Of a DNA stretch of 64,000 bases, positions 27,734 to 36,194 are shown piece by piece; the first letter of the stretch is position 1, and every line of letters begins with the position of its first letter. The translations under genes were made by a program, and so were the position numbers. The notes below the pieces were generated by a model. That model did not search any database, was not told the origin of the DNA, and worked only from the letters and a program-made list of their open reading frames with translations. Origin of the DNA: CAVSCD01 sp963726335 (GTDB lineage: Bacteria; Acidobacteriota; Aminicenantia; Aminicenantales; UBA8522). The stretch covers positions 682,001-746,000 of the forward strand of contig CAVSCD010000004.1 in the NCBI GenBank assembly GCA_963726335.1, read 5' to 3'.

Positions 27734-28501
27734 TTGATCATCGCGATCACGAACCAGAAGGGCGGAGTGGGGAAGACCACGACCGCCCTCAATGTCTCTG
27801 CGGCCTTGGCCTTGATGGGGCATCGCCTGCTTCTCCTGGATACCGACCCCCAGGCCCATAGCAGCACCGCCTGCTTAAACGACTCATCCGCATATCCGAG
27901 GTCACTCTACGATATCCTCGTGCACCCCCAAGAAAGCATCGAGAGCATCATCGCCAAGTCCACCATACCCGGCCTGGACGTCGCCGTCTCCAGGATTTCC
28001 ATGGCCAAACTCGAGCCGGCGCTTCTTGGCGAGATCGACGGCCACTACCGCCTTAAGGATATCATCCAACCCATCCTGCCAAAATATGACCATATCGTGA
28101 TCGATACGCCGCCGACTCTCGGCCTGATCACCATGAACTCCCTCGTCGCCGCCACCCATATCCTGATCCCCATCCAATCGTCATTCCTCTGTCTTGAGGG
28201 AACCGACGATCTCCTGGAGACGATCGATAAGGTCAAGAGGGTCGCCAACCCGCAGCTTCAACTCCTCGGGATCCTGATCACGCTCCACGACAAGCGAACC
28301 AACATCTCCCGGGACGTCGTCAAGCGGATCCGAAAAGTCTTCGGCGATCTTGTCTTCAAGACCCTGATATCCAAGAGCGTCAAGCTCGAGGAGAGCCCGG
28401 CCTACAAGGAGTCGATATTCACATACGCCCCGAATTCCGTCGGAGCGGTCCAGTACGGGAAAATCGCCCAGGAGATCATCGAACGTGTTAAAAACAAATA
28501 A
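27734..28501 (+). CDS. parA: ParA/Soj-family chromosome partition ATPase
   Basis: 255-aa Walker-type ATPase that positions ParB-DNA complexes on the nucleoid. The deviant Walker A NQKGGVGKTTT starts at residue 7; the switch region is LLLDTDPQAHSSTACL; Walker B is YDHIVIDTPPTLGLITMNSL. There is no N-terminal DNA-binding extension, as in chromosomal Soj. The start is set at TTG (27734) because GGAGG lies six bases upstream and the product MIIAITNQKGGVGK matches family starts. An ATG at 27680 would add 18 unlikely residues. The stop overlaps the parB start by 17 bp, so the two are translationally coupled. Confidence 0.92.
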   Translation: MIIAITNQKGGVGKTTTALNVSAALALMGHRLLLLDTDPQAHSSTACLNDSSAYPRSLYDILVHPQESIESIIAKSTIPGLDVAVSRISMAKLEPALLGEIDGHYRLKDIIQPILPKYDHIVIDTPPTLGLITMNSLVAATHILIPIQSSFLCLEGTDDLLETIDKVKRVANPQLQLLGILITLHDKRTNISRDVVKRIRKVFGDLVFKTLISKSVKLEESPAYKESIFTYAPNSVGAVQYGKIAQEIIERVKNK

Positions 28502-29327
28502 GCGCTCCGGCCTGCCAGATACCCTCGTTATGCGGCACGACGACCATTTCGTGGACCTGATCTCGGCCCGGATTACCGGCCCCACGATCCGCATGATCCC
28601 GCTCGAACGCATCGACCCCAACCCGCAGCAGGCTCGCAGCGAGCTGGGCAATATCGAGGAGCTCATGTCGTCGATCAAAACCAGGGGCGTCCTCGAACCC
28701 ATCCTCGTCCGTGCCCGGAATGAACGTTACGAGATCATCGCCGGCGAGCGCCGTTATGTCGCCTCCAGGCGCGCCGGCCTCAAGGAGATCCCGGCGATCG
28801 AGATGCAGGTCAAGGATAACGAGGCCCTGGAGCTGGCGCTCATCGAAAACCTGCAGCGTAAAGACCTGGGGGTCTTCGAGGAAGCCGACGGCCTCAAGGC
28901 CCTGGTCGATATCTATGGTTTTAACCATGGCCAGCTGGCCGAAAAGATCGGCAAAGCCCGATCGACGATCACGGAGATCATCAACGTCGCCCAGATACCC
29001 AAGAGGCTTCGCGAACTGTGCGCGGAACACGAGATCACGAGCCGCAGCATGCTGATCGAGATCGCCAAGCTCGACAAGGAAGAGGACATGGAAAAGCTGA
29101 TCACGCAGATCGGACAGCGCGGGCTGCGCCGCGAAGACACCCGCGAGCTCTCCAAAAAGCTAAAAGGCAAGCCCGGACGGAACCGTCCGTTTATTTTCAG
29201 CTACGCGCCGGCGGCCAACGATTATTATCATCTTCGGATAGAGTTCAAGAAGCACTCCGTCGACAACACCGAGATCATCCAGGTCCTCGAAGAGATCATC
29301 CACAAGCTCAAAGCCAACAAACATTGA
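28485..29327 (+). CDS. parB: ParB/Spo0J-family partition protein
   Basis: 280-aa DNA-binding CTPase-fold protein. The N-terminal ParB/Srx domain (IPLERIDPNPQQAR, GVLEPILVR) leads to motif AGERRYVAS (residues 86-94). This is the CTP-binding GERRxRA box, but with Val where Arg is usual. ENLQRKDL follows, then a helix-turn-helix (NHGQLAEKIGKARSTITEIINVAQIP). The C-terminal dimerisation segment (YHLRIEFKKHSVDNTEIIQVLEEIIHKLK) is of the type seen in Acidobacteriota and Deltaproteobacteria. It starts at GTG with GGAG ten bases upstream, inside the end of parA. The neighbourhood lacks rsmG, mnmG or dnaA, so this is not the usual oriC setting. Confidence 0.92.
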   Translation: MLKTNKRSGLPDTLVMRHDDHFVDLISARITGPTIRMIPLERIDPNPQQARSELGNIEELMSSIKTRGVLEPILVRARNERYEIIAGERRYVASRRAGLKEIPAIEMQVKDNEALELALIENLQRKDLGVFEEADGLKALVDIYGFNHGQLAEKIGKARSTITEIINVAQIPKRLRELCAEHEITSRSMLIEIAKLDKEEDMEKLITQIGQRGLRREDTRELSKKLKGKPGRNRPFIFSYAPAANDYYHLRIEFKKHSVDNTEIIQVLEEIIHKLKANKH

Positions 29328-29764
29328 CGCCTCGGCGCTGGAGAGGTGCCGAAGGCCGCTCCCGAAGCGCCCCCTCCTTGGCCGATAATATCGTAGTTGA
29401 CATAATATCTGTTATGCGACGCACTTCTCGCGGCCGCTTTATCTATTTCCCCCTCAGCCAGATACAACAACGCTTTCCCTGTGGATATCCCGACTGCCCG
29501 GTTTCTGGGCAACTGTGGAAAACCTCCAAGCCCGGATTCTCCCTGTTTCCCCAGGCCGCCGGCGCCGGCTCCGCCCGCAAGAGGCAAAAGACGCGCGACA
29601 TTCTACCGGACTGCCTGGTAAAACACGCCGCTATTAATTTATAAATTATTTTTCACTATCGCTTCGTCGCCTCCCGGAGAAATCCTCATCAAAGCAGCCC
29701 TTGGCATTCCCGTGCCCGTCCAGCTCGGACCATAGCTTTCCCCATTCAAGATACGGCTCCTGCT
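29328..29764. other. Intergenic region after parB
   Basis: No gene recognised. It contains TTGACA at 29397-29402 overlapping an interrupted inverted repeat CATAA-N6-TTATG (29401-29416), whose arms match the outer arms of the parA palindrome, and an AT-rich patch at 29630-29660. Confidence 0.4.
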
Positions 29765-30310
29765 TTAGAAGAACGCCGCCGAATCTTCCAAAACCCCGGC
29801 CTTGAAGAGTACGTTGCCGACAGGGTCATAAGCGACCCGGGAATCCGCTTGCAATTCGACCTTTCTCAGTCCGTATTCCAGTGCCTCGGGCCGACGGCCC
29901 ATGGCGTTATCGAGCTGAGCGAGATTATAGTTCAGGTTCATCCAGCAACCCGGCATGAAGAAGGCCCAGGCCACAGTTCTGGACCTCCCGGGCGATATCC
30001 GTTCGGATCGCGGGCGAAGGCCGCGCCGCTACTCGGGAATGAACGCCTCCAAGAGCTCCGTAGTCAACGGGATTGGGTGTCCGCCCGTCGGATGTCGGCG
30101 GCCCTCCCCTGCCGGTAATTTAGGGCGGTCAGAAGAGTCCGTGCGTTGTGACTTTCCGGGTCCGAGCTCGATCTCCCTCTCGAGGAGTCTTTCCGCCTTA
30201 TCTAAAAGATTCTGTTTGAGATACGCGAAGGCGAAGAGAACCCGGCCGGCGCTATCGAACTGAGCGCCGGCGCGGGAGAAACCGGATGAGGCGCCGAAAA
30301 AGGCATTGAA
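29765..30310 (-). pseudogene. Remnant of a TPR-repeat protein gene
   Basis: Minus-strand frames give recognisable tetratricopeptide pieces that do not share a frame. These are FAYLKQNLLDKAERLLEREIEL; then, after a shift near 30145, ARTLLTALNYRQGRAADIRR; then, after a stop and another shift, NYNLAQLDNAMGRRPEALEYGLRKVEL and AYDPVGNVLFKAGVLED. No start region, signal peptide or second domain is visible, and in-frame stops are present as well as frame changes. It therefore looks more decayed than the other broken genes. It may be the C-terminal end of a sulfatase- or kinase-TPR protein, but the rest is missing. Confidence 0.6.
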
Positions 30311-30397
30311 GGCTGGTGATGGGCCTGGCGGCAGCCGAGGGAGCCCGAAATGGTCGTCTGCCGGCCCGGCGGAAGGCCGATTGTCGCGAGCGGAGGC

Positions 30398-31678
30398 TTA
30401 CAGGCCCTTGCTCATCGCGCCGAGGAAGTCGGCGTTAGTCTTAACCTTGGAGATCTTGTCGACCAGGAGCTCCATGGCCTCGACCTCCGAGAGCTGGCTC
30501 AGCACTTTTCTCAGGATCCAAATCCGGTTGAGGTTCTGCTCGTCGATCAGGAGTTCTTCTTTCCGGGTGCCCGAGCGGTTGATGTCGATCGCCGGGAACA
30601 GGCGCTTGTCGACCAGCCGCCGGTCGAGGTTGATCTCCATGTTGCCCGTGCCCTTGAACTCCTCGAAGATGACGTCGTCCATCCGGCTGCCCGTATCCAC
30701 GAGCGCCGTGGCCATGATCGTCAGGCTGCCGCCCTCCTCGATCTTTCTCGCCGAGCCGAAGAACTTCTTGGGCTTGTTGAGCGCGTTGGCGTCGATACCG
30801 CCCGACAGGACCTTGCCCGAGGGCGGGATGATGGCGTTGTGGGCCCGCGCCAGCCGGGTGACGCTGTCCAGCAGGATGACGACATCGCGCTTGATCTCGA
30901 CCAGGCGCTTGGCCTTCTCGAGGACGATGTTCGCCACCTGGGCGTTCCTGGCCGGCGGCTCGTCGAAGGTCGAGGCCACGACCTCGCCGTTGACGCTCCT
31001 CTGGAAGTCCGTGACCTCCTCGGGCCGCTCGGCGACGAGCAGGACGATGAGGAAGCACTCGGGGTGGTTCTTTTCGATCGACTTGGCGATCGTCTTCAGC
31101 AGGGTTGTCTTGCCGGCCCGGGGCGGCGACACGATCAGGCCTCTCTGCCCTTTGCCGATGGGCGTCAGCAGGTCCATGATCCGGGCGTTCATGTTCTTCT
31201 GGATGCCGTCTTCCAGGATGAACTTCTCGAAGGGATAGAGCGGCGTCAGGTGCTCGAAGTGGACGTTCCGCCGCATGTCCTGGAGGACATCGGGGTGGGT
31301 CATGTTGATCGCTTCGATTTTGATCAGGGCGAAATATTTTTCGCCATTTTTGGGCGGCCGGACGATGCCGGAGATGGTATCGCCGGTCCGGAGCTGGAAC
31401 TTGCGGATTTGGGAGGGCGAGACATAGATATCGTCCTGACTGGGGAGATAGCTGAATTCGGGGGCCCTGAGGAACCCGAACCCGTCCTCGAGCGTTTCCA
31501 GGACGCCTTCCGAGAACAGCAGGCCGCTTTTCTTGGCCTGGGCCTCGAGTATCTTGAAGATCAGGTCGTGCTTGTTCGATTGCTCGATCTCTTCGTCTTC
31601 GACGCCCGTTTGGCCGGCGATCTTCTGGAGCTCCTTGAGGTCTTTTTCTTCCAGTTCGATCAGGCTGTACTCTTTCAT
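30398..31678 (-). CDS. rho: Transcription termination factor Rho
   Basis: 426-aa hexameric RNA-dependent ATPase/helicase that ends transcription. An N-terminal Rho_N domain (LKELQKIAGQTGVEDEEIEQSNKHDLIFKIL) is followed by a cold-shock-like RNA-binding domain (FSEGVLETLEDGFGFLRAP, DDIYVSPSQIRKFQLRTGD). The ATPase has Walker A (SPPRAGKTTLLK), Walker B (DVVILLDSVTRLARAHN), the Q-loop (GSARKIEEGGSLTIMATAL) and the R-loop (KGTGNMEINLDRRL). The ATG at 31678 has AGGAG nine bases upstream; a longer upstream frame has no support. It lies 163 bp downstream of lon and is probably expressed separately. Confidence 0.97.
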   Translation of the reverse strand: MKEYSLIELEEKDLKELQKIAGQTGVEDEEIEQSNKHDLIFKILEAQAKKSGLLFSEGVLETLEDGFGFLRAPEFSYLPSQDDIYVSPSQIRKFQLRTGDTISGIVRPPKNGEKYFALIKIEAINMTHPDVLQDMRRNVHFEHLTPLYPFEKFILEDGIQKNMNARIMDLLTPIGKGQRGLIVSPPRAGKTTLLKTIAKSIEKNHPECFLIVLLVAERPEEVTDFQRSVNGEVVASTFDEPPARNAQVANIVLEKAKRLVEIKRDVVILLDSVTRLARAHNAIIPPSGKVLSGGIDANALNKPKKFFGSARKIEEGGSLTIMATALVDTGSRMDDVIFEEFKGTGNMEINLDRRLVDKRLFPAIDINRSGTRKEELLIDEQNLNRIWILRKVLSQLSEVEAMELLVDKISKVKTNADFLGAMSKGL

Positions 31679-31841
31679 CCTTGAATCTCCTAAAGTCGGT
31701 GTGGTTTCTTCAGCCGGCATCGCCTGAGGCGCGGGCCGCCCGTCGTTCATTCTTGGTCTTCTCGTCATCTGTTCACCTGTTTGCGGCTCCCCTGCTGCCC
31801 GCCGCAGGCGGCGGGGGCCGCGTGTTAATGGCTTTTAGTCG

Positions 31842-34277
31842 TCAGTGGGTCAGGGGAGGCTCGCCCGGACCGTCGCCCTCCCCTCCCCCCGGAGCGAGCT
31901 CGGTCGAAAGCGCCGGCTTCTCCTGGGGCGGTTTCGGGGGCAACTCCTTGGTCAGGGCGATCTTCAAAACCTCATCCATGTTCTCCACCAGGTAGATCTT
32001 GAGCTCCTGCTTGATGACCTTGGGGATATCCTTAAGGTCCGCCCTGTTATCGAGCGGAACGATGGCCTCGCGGATGCCTTCGCGGTGGGCCGCCAGGAGC
32101 TTTTCCTTGATCCCGCCGACCGGCAGGACCCGTCCCCGGAGCGTGATCTCGCCGGTCATGGCCACCTTGCGGTTGACCGGGATCTCCGTCAGGAGCGAGA
32201 TGATCGCGGTGGCGATGGTGATGCCGGCGGACGGCCCTTCCTTGGGAGTGGCCCCTTCGGGGACGTGAATATGGATGTCGAAGTTCTTGTGCAGATCCCT
32301 GACGATGTTGAGCTCGAAGATCTTCCCCCGGACGTAGCTGAAGGCCGCCTGGGCCGATTCCTGCATGATCTCGCCCAGTTGTCCCGTCAGGGTGAAGACG
32401 CCCTTGCCGTGGACTTTGGTCGCCTCGAAGGTCAGGAGTTCTCCGCCGAACTCGGTCCAGGCCATGCCGACGGACGCGCCGACCTCCTCGGCCTTGTCGA
32501 TCAGGGAGCGCCTGAACTTGGCGATCCCAAGATAGCCCTCGAGGTTCTTCTGAGTGACCCGCTCGCCGTGCTCCCTGCCTTTGTCGACCACCCGCTTGAC
32601 CAGCTTCCGGCAAACGGAGGTGATCTCCCGTTCCAGGTTCCGTACGCCGGCCTCCCGGGTGTATTCCCGGATGATCTTCTGCATGGCCGGGTCGGCGATC
32701 TTCAGGTTATTGGCCTTGAGGCCATGGGCTTTCAGCTGCCGGGGCACCAGGAACCGCTTGGCGATCTGGAGCTTCTCGTCCTCGGTATAGCCGGGCAGGC
32801 GGATGATCTCCATGCGGTCGATGAGGGGCCGGGGGATCGGGTCCAGCATGTTCGCCGTCACGATGAACATGACCTGGGAGAGGTCGAAATCGGTATCGAT
32901 GTAGTGGTCGAGGAAGGTGCCGTTCTGGTCGGGGTCGAGGACCTCCATCAGGGCCGAAGCCGGGTCGCCGCGGAAATCCATGCTCATCTTGTCCACCTCG
33001 TCGAGCAGGAAGACCGGGTTCTTCGTGCCGCCCCGTTTGATCATCTGGATGATCCGTCCGGGATAAGCGCCGATGTACGTCCGGCGATGGCCCCGGATCT
33101 CGGCCTCGTCCCGGACCCCGCCAAGGGACAGCCGGACGAATTTCCGGCCCGTCGCCCTGGCGATCGACCGGCCCAGGGAGGACTTGCCCACGCCGGGCGG
33201 GCCGATCAGCCCCAGGATGACACCTTTCGGGTTCTTGACGAGCTGGCGGATGGAGAGGTACTCGATGATCCTCTCCTTGACCTTTTCCAGTCCGTAATGG
33301 TCCTCGTCCAGGATCTTGAGGGCGGACTTGAGGTCCCTCTTCTCCCGGGATTTCTTGTTCCAGGGAAGCGAGATGAGCCAGTCGAGATAGTTGCGGCAGA
33401 CCGTCGCCTCGGCGGACATCGGCGGCATGGTCTCGAGACGCTCGATCTCCTTGGTCGCCTTTTCCTGGGCGTCGGGGGGCATGCCGGCTTTCTTCACCTT
33501 CTGGCGCAGCTCCTCGATCTCGTTGGGCTGCTCTTCTTTCCGGCCGAAGTTGGCGCCGGCGGGGAAGACGTTCGGCCGGGTTTCCTTCGCTCCGGGGGCC
33601 TTCGGCCGCTCGCCCTTGGGCCCCTCCCTCCTCAGCCGGGAATGGATCTTCAAGATTTCATTTTCCAGAAGATAGTTCAGCCGCCGGACCCTTTCGAGAG
33701 TGTTGATGGTCTCGAGCAGGTTCTGCTTTTCCTCGAGCGGCAGGTAAAGGTGCGAAGAGATGATATCGGTGATCCGCTCGGTGGTGGTGTCGCGGAGCGC
33801 CGGGATGATCGATTCGATGTTGGCGTTCTGGTTGAGCTTCAGATAGTCCTCGAACAGGGCGAGGACCCTCTTCAGGAGGTCCTTGGTCTCCGGGCTCTGG
33901 TCCTCGATCTCCTTGATGACCTTGGCCAGCACCTGATAGTAGGGAAAGGTGCTCAGATACTCGATGACCCGGGCCCGCTTCTTCGCCTCGACGATGACCT
34001 TGACGTTCTTGTCGTCCGACTTGACCGTCCGGATGACTTTAGCGGTCACGCCCAGGGAATAGATGTCCTTGGGCGTCGGATTGTTCATGGAGGCGTCCAT
34101 CTGGGCGGCCAGGAAGATCAGCTTGTCCCGCTCCAGCGCCTTGTCCAGAGCCTGGACCGAGGATTCGCGGCCGATGATGAACGGCACCAGCGTCGACGGG
34201 AAGATCACAAGGTCCCGCAAGGGGATGAGCGGGATGTTGCGGATCATCTCGGCGCTGCTGTTGGGGTCTTGGCTCAT
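31842..34277 (-). CDS. lon: ATP-dependent protease Lon
   Basis: 811-aa cytosolic AAA+ protease. The N-terminal LON substrate-binding domain begins IPLIPLRDLVIFPSTLVPF. A coiled-coil linker follows, then the AAA module with Walker A GPPGVGKSSL, sensor and pore segments (GGVRDEAEIRGHRRTYIGAYPGRI), and Walker B (FLLDEVDKM). The S16 protease domain has the Ser in EGPSAGI (about 682) and the Lys in GGIKEKLLAA (about 725). Full length and intact. The start ATG sits just after the clpX stop (GGGAGAATAAG then ATG), so the two are coupled. It degrades misfolded and regulatory proteins. Confidence 0.97.
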   Translation of the reverse strand: MSQDPNSSAEMIRNIPLIPLRDLVIFPSTLVPFIIGRESSVQALDKALERDKLIFLAAQMDASMNNPTPKDIYSLGVTAKVIRTVKSDDKNVKVIVEAKKRARVIEYLSTFPYYQVLAKVIKEIEDQSPETKDLLKRVLALFEDYLKLNQNANIESIIPALRDTTTERITDIISSHLYLPLEEKQNLLETINTLERVRRLNYLLENEILKIHSRLRREGPKGERPKAPGAKETRPNVFPAGANFGRKEEQPNEIEELRQKVKKAGMPPDAQEKATKEIERLETMPPMSAEATVCRNYLDWLISLPWNKKSREKRDLKSALKILDEDHYGLEKVKERIIEYLSIRQLVKNPKGVILGLIGPPGVGKSSLGRSIARATGRKFVRLSLGGVRDEAEIRGHRRTYIGAYPGRIIQMIKRGGTKNPVFLLDEVDKMSMDFRGDPASALMEVLDPDQNGTFLDHYIDTDFDLSQVMFIVTANMLDPIPRPLIDRMEIIRLPGYTEDEKLQIAKRFLVPRQLKAHGLKANNLKIADPAMQKIIREYTREAGVRNLEREITSVCRKLVKRVVDKGREHGERVTQKNLEGYLGIAKFRRSLIDKAEEVGASVGMAWTEFGGELLTFEATKVHGKGVFTLTGQLGEIMQESAQAAFSYVRGKIFELNIVRDLHKNFDIHIHVPEGATPKEGPSAGITIATAIISLLTEIPVNRKVAMTGEITLRGRVLPVGGIKEKLLAAHREGIREAIVPLDNRADLKDIPKVIKQELKIYLVENMDEVLKIALTKELPPKPPQEKPALSTELAPGGGEGDGPGEPPLTH

Positions 34278-34278
34278 C

Positions 34279-35538
34279 TTATTCTCCCACTGCCTTCTTG
34301 AGTCGTTCGGGGCCCGCGTCGTTCTCCTCGACCATCTCGTGCGTGATGCGGATCTCGCCCTGCGGCTTGGACGACGGCAGCTCGTACATCATATCGAGCA
34401 TCAGATCCTCGATGATCGACCGGAGCCCCCTGGCGCCCAGGTTCCTCTCCAGGGATTTCCGGGCGATCGTTTCGAGCGCCCGGGCCTCAAATTCCAGCGC
34501 CACGCCTTCCATCTCGAAAAGCTTCTGGAACTGCCGGATGATGGCGTTCTTGGGCTTGGTCAGGATGCTCACCAGGTCCTCGACGCCGAGCTCGTTGAAA
34601 ACCGCCGTGACGGGGATCCGGCCGACGAGTTCGGGGATCAGGCCGTACTTGATGAGGTCCTGGGGGATCAGTTCCGAGTAGATGTCGGCGGCGGCGGTCT
34701 TCTTCCCGGGCCGGAGGTCCGACTTGAACCCGACCGCGGTCTTCCCGATGCGCTGTCCGATGATCCTGTCCAGCCCGGTGAAGGCGCCGCCGCAGATGAA
34801 CAGGACATCGGTCGTATCGACGGGGATGAATTCCTGGTACGGGTGCTTCCGACCGCCCTGGGGCGGGATGTTGGTCACCGTCCCCTCGATGATCTTGAGC
34901 AGCGCCTGCTGAACCCCCTCCCCCGACACGTCCCTGGTGATGGACGGGCTGTCGCTCTTGCGGCTGATCTTGTCGATCTCGTCGATGTAGATGATGCCCT
35001 TTTGGGCCTTCTCGATGTTCCCCCCGGCGGCCTGGAAGAGCTTGAGGACGACGTTCTCGACGTCCTCCCCGACATAGCCCGCCTCGGTCAGGGTCGTCGC
35101 GTCGGCGATGGCGAAGGGGACGGAGAGGATCCTGGCCAACGTCTGCGCCATCAGGGTCTTGCCCGTGCCCGTCGGGCCGATGAGCAGGATGTTGCTTTTG
35201 GCCACTTCGACATCGGCGGCGTCCTTTTTCAGCCGGGTCCGCTTGTAGTGGTTATAGACGGCCACGGAGATCTTTTTCTTGGCTTTGTCCTGGCCGATGA
35301 TGTATTCGTCCAGGGCACCCTTGATCTGCCGCGGAGTGAGGTTGTCCGCTTTCCGCTGCCGTTCGTCCCCTTCCTTGGTTTTATCTGCAATAATAATAGA
35401 ATGAGCAATTTGAACGCAACCATCGCATATAAAAACGCCTTTCGGCCCGGCGATGAGCTTCTTGACCTGGGCCTGGGAACGGTGGCAGAAGTTACACTTG
35501 ATCGCCGGTCCCGGTTTGGACTGAGTTTCGTCTTCCAT
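34279..35538 (-). CDS. clpX: ATP-dependent Clp protease ATP-binding subunit ClpX
   Basis: About 419-aa AAA+ unfoldase feeding ClpP. The N-terminal Zn finger has CNFC and CDGC pairs. Walker A is GPTGTGKTLMAQ, followed by the GYVGED pore/IGF-side loop region, Walker B (GIIYIDEIDKI), sensor 1, and the box VII Arg segment (LVGRIPVTAVFNELG). The C-terminal domain ends REVIEDLM-like (GARGLRSIIEDLMLDMMYELP). The ATG at 35538 is preferred because family proteins begin shortly before the zinc finger. An in-frame GTG at 35577 would add 13 residues; neither has a good ribosome site, and the gene may depend on coupling to clpP 48 bp upstream. Confidence 0.95.
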   Translation of the reverse strand: MEDETQSKPGPAIKCNFCHRSQAQVKKLIAGPKGVFICDGCVQIAHSIIIADKTKEGDERQRKADNLTPRQIKGALDEYIIGQDKAKKKISVAVYNHYKRTRLKKDAADVEVAKSNILLIGPTGTGKTLMAQTLARILSVPFAIADATTLTEAGYVGEDVENVVLKLFQAAGGNIEKAQKGIIYIDEIDKISRKSDSPSITRDVSGEGVQQALLKIIEGTVTNIPPQGGRKHPYQEFIPVDTTDVLFICGGAFTGLDRIIGQRIGKTAVGFKSDLRPGKKTAAADIYSELIPQDLIKYGLIPELVGRIPVTAVFNELGVEDLVSILTKPKNAIIRQFQKLFEMEGVALEFEARALETIARKSLERNLGARGLRSIIEDLMLDMMYELPSSKPQGEIRITHEMVEENDAGPERLKKAVGE

Positions 35539-35586
35539 CGTCGTCTTCAGCAGCTCCAGATTTTCCGACCGCCCCACGGGCGGAGT

Positions 35587-36183
35587 TCACGCCCCGGCAT
35601 CGTTACGGGAGGCGATGATCTCGTCGATCAGACCGTAGTTCTTCGCTTCGCCGGGGGTCATGATGAAATCCCGTTCGATGTCGGTCTGGATCTTCTCCTT
35701 CGGCTGGCCGGTGTGCCGGGCCAGGATATCGTTGAGCGCCTCCCGGATGCGCAAAATCTCTTTCGCCTGGATGGCGATGTCCGTCGCCTGGCCCTGATAG
35801 CCTCCGTAGGGCTGATGGAGGACGACCCGGGAATTCGGCAGGGAGTACCGCTTTCCCGGGCGGCCCGCCGCCAGCAGCACGGCCGCCATGCTGGCGGCTT
35901 GGCCGACGCAGATCGTGGAGACGTCGGACTTGATAAACTGCATCGTATCGTAAATAGCGATCCCCGCCGTGATGCTCCCGCCCGGGGAGTTGATATACAA
36001 CGAAACCTCCCTTTTCGGGTTCTCCGCCTCGAGGTAGAGAAGCTGGGCGATGACCGCGTTCGCCAACTCATCATTGATCTCGGACCCTATGAAAATGATG
36101 TTGTCCTTGAGCAGGCGGGAATAGATATCGTACGCCCGTTCATTGCGGCCGTCCTGCTCGACGACATAGGGGATCAAGGTCAT
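35587..36183 (-). CDS. clpP: ATP-dependent Clp protease proteolytic subunit ClpP
   Basis: 198-aa serine protease forming the tetradecameric chamber. The catalytic Ser is in CVGQAASMAAVLLAAG, the His in VVLHQPYGGYQGQATD, and the Asp in ERDFIMTPGEAKNYGLID. The N-terminal axial loop segment (MTLIPYVVEQDGRNERAYDIYSRLLKD) is standard. It lies between tig (11 bp upstream) and clpX (48 bp downstream), the classical tig-clpP-clpX order, and is surely cotranscribed with them. Confidence 0.97.
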   Translation of the reverse strand: MTLIPYVVEQDGRNERAYDIYSRLLKDNIIFIGSEINDELANAVIAQLLYLEAENPKREVSLYINSPGGSITAGIAIYDTMQFIKSDVSTICVGQAASMAAVLLAAGRPGKRYSLPNSRVVLHQPYGGYQGQATDIAIQAKEILRIREALNDILARHTGQPKEKIQTDIERDFIMTPGEAKNYGLIDEIIASRNDAGA

Positions 36184-36194
36184 GAAGAGTATCC

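Noticed and set aside
31845..34301. 818-codon open frame antisense to lon
   Set aside because: It runs exactly opposite Lon, with biased codon-mirror composition and no recognisable motif.
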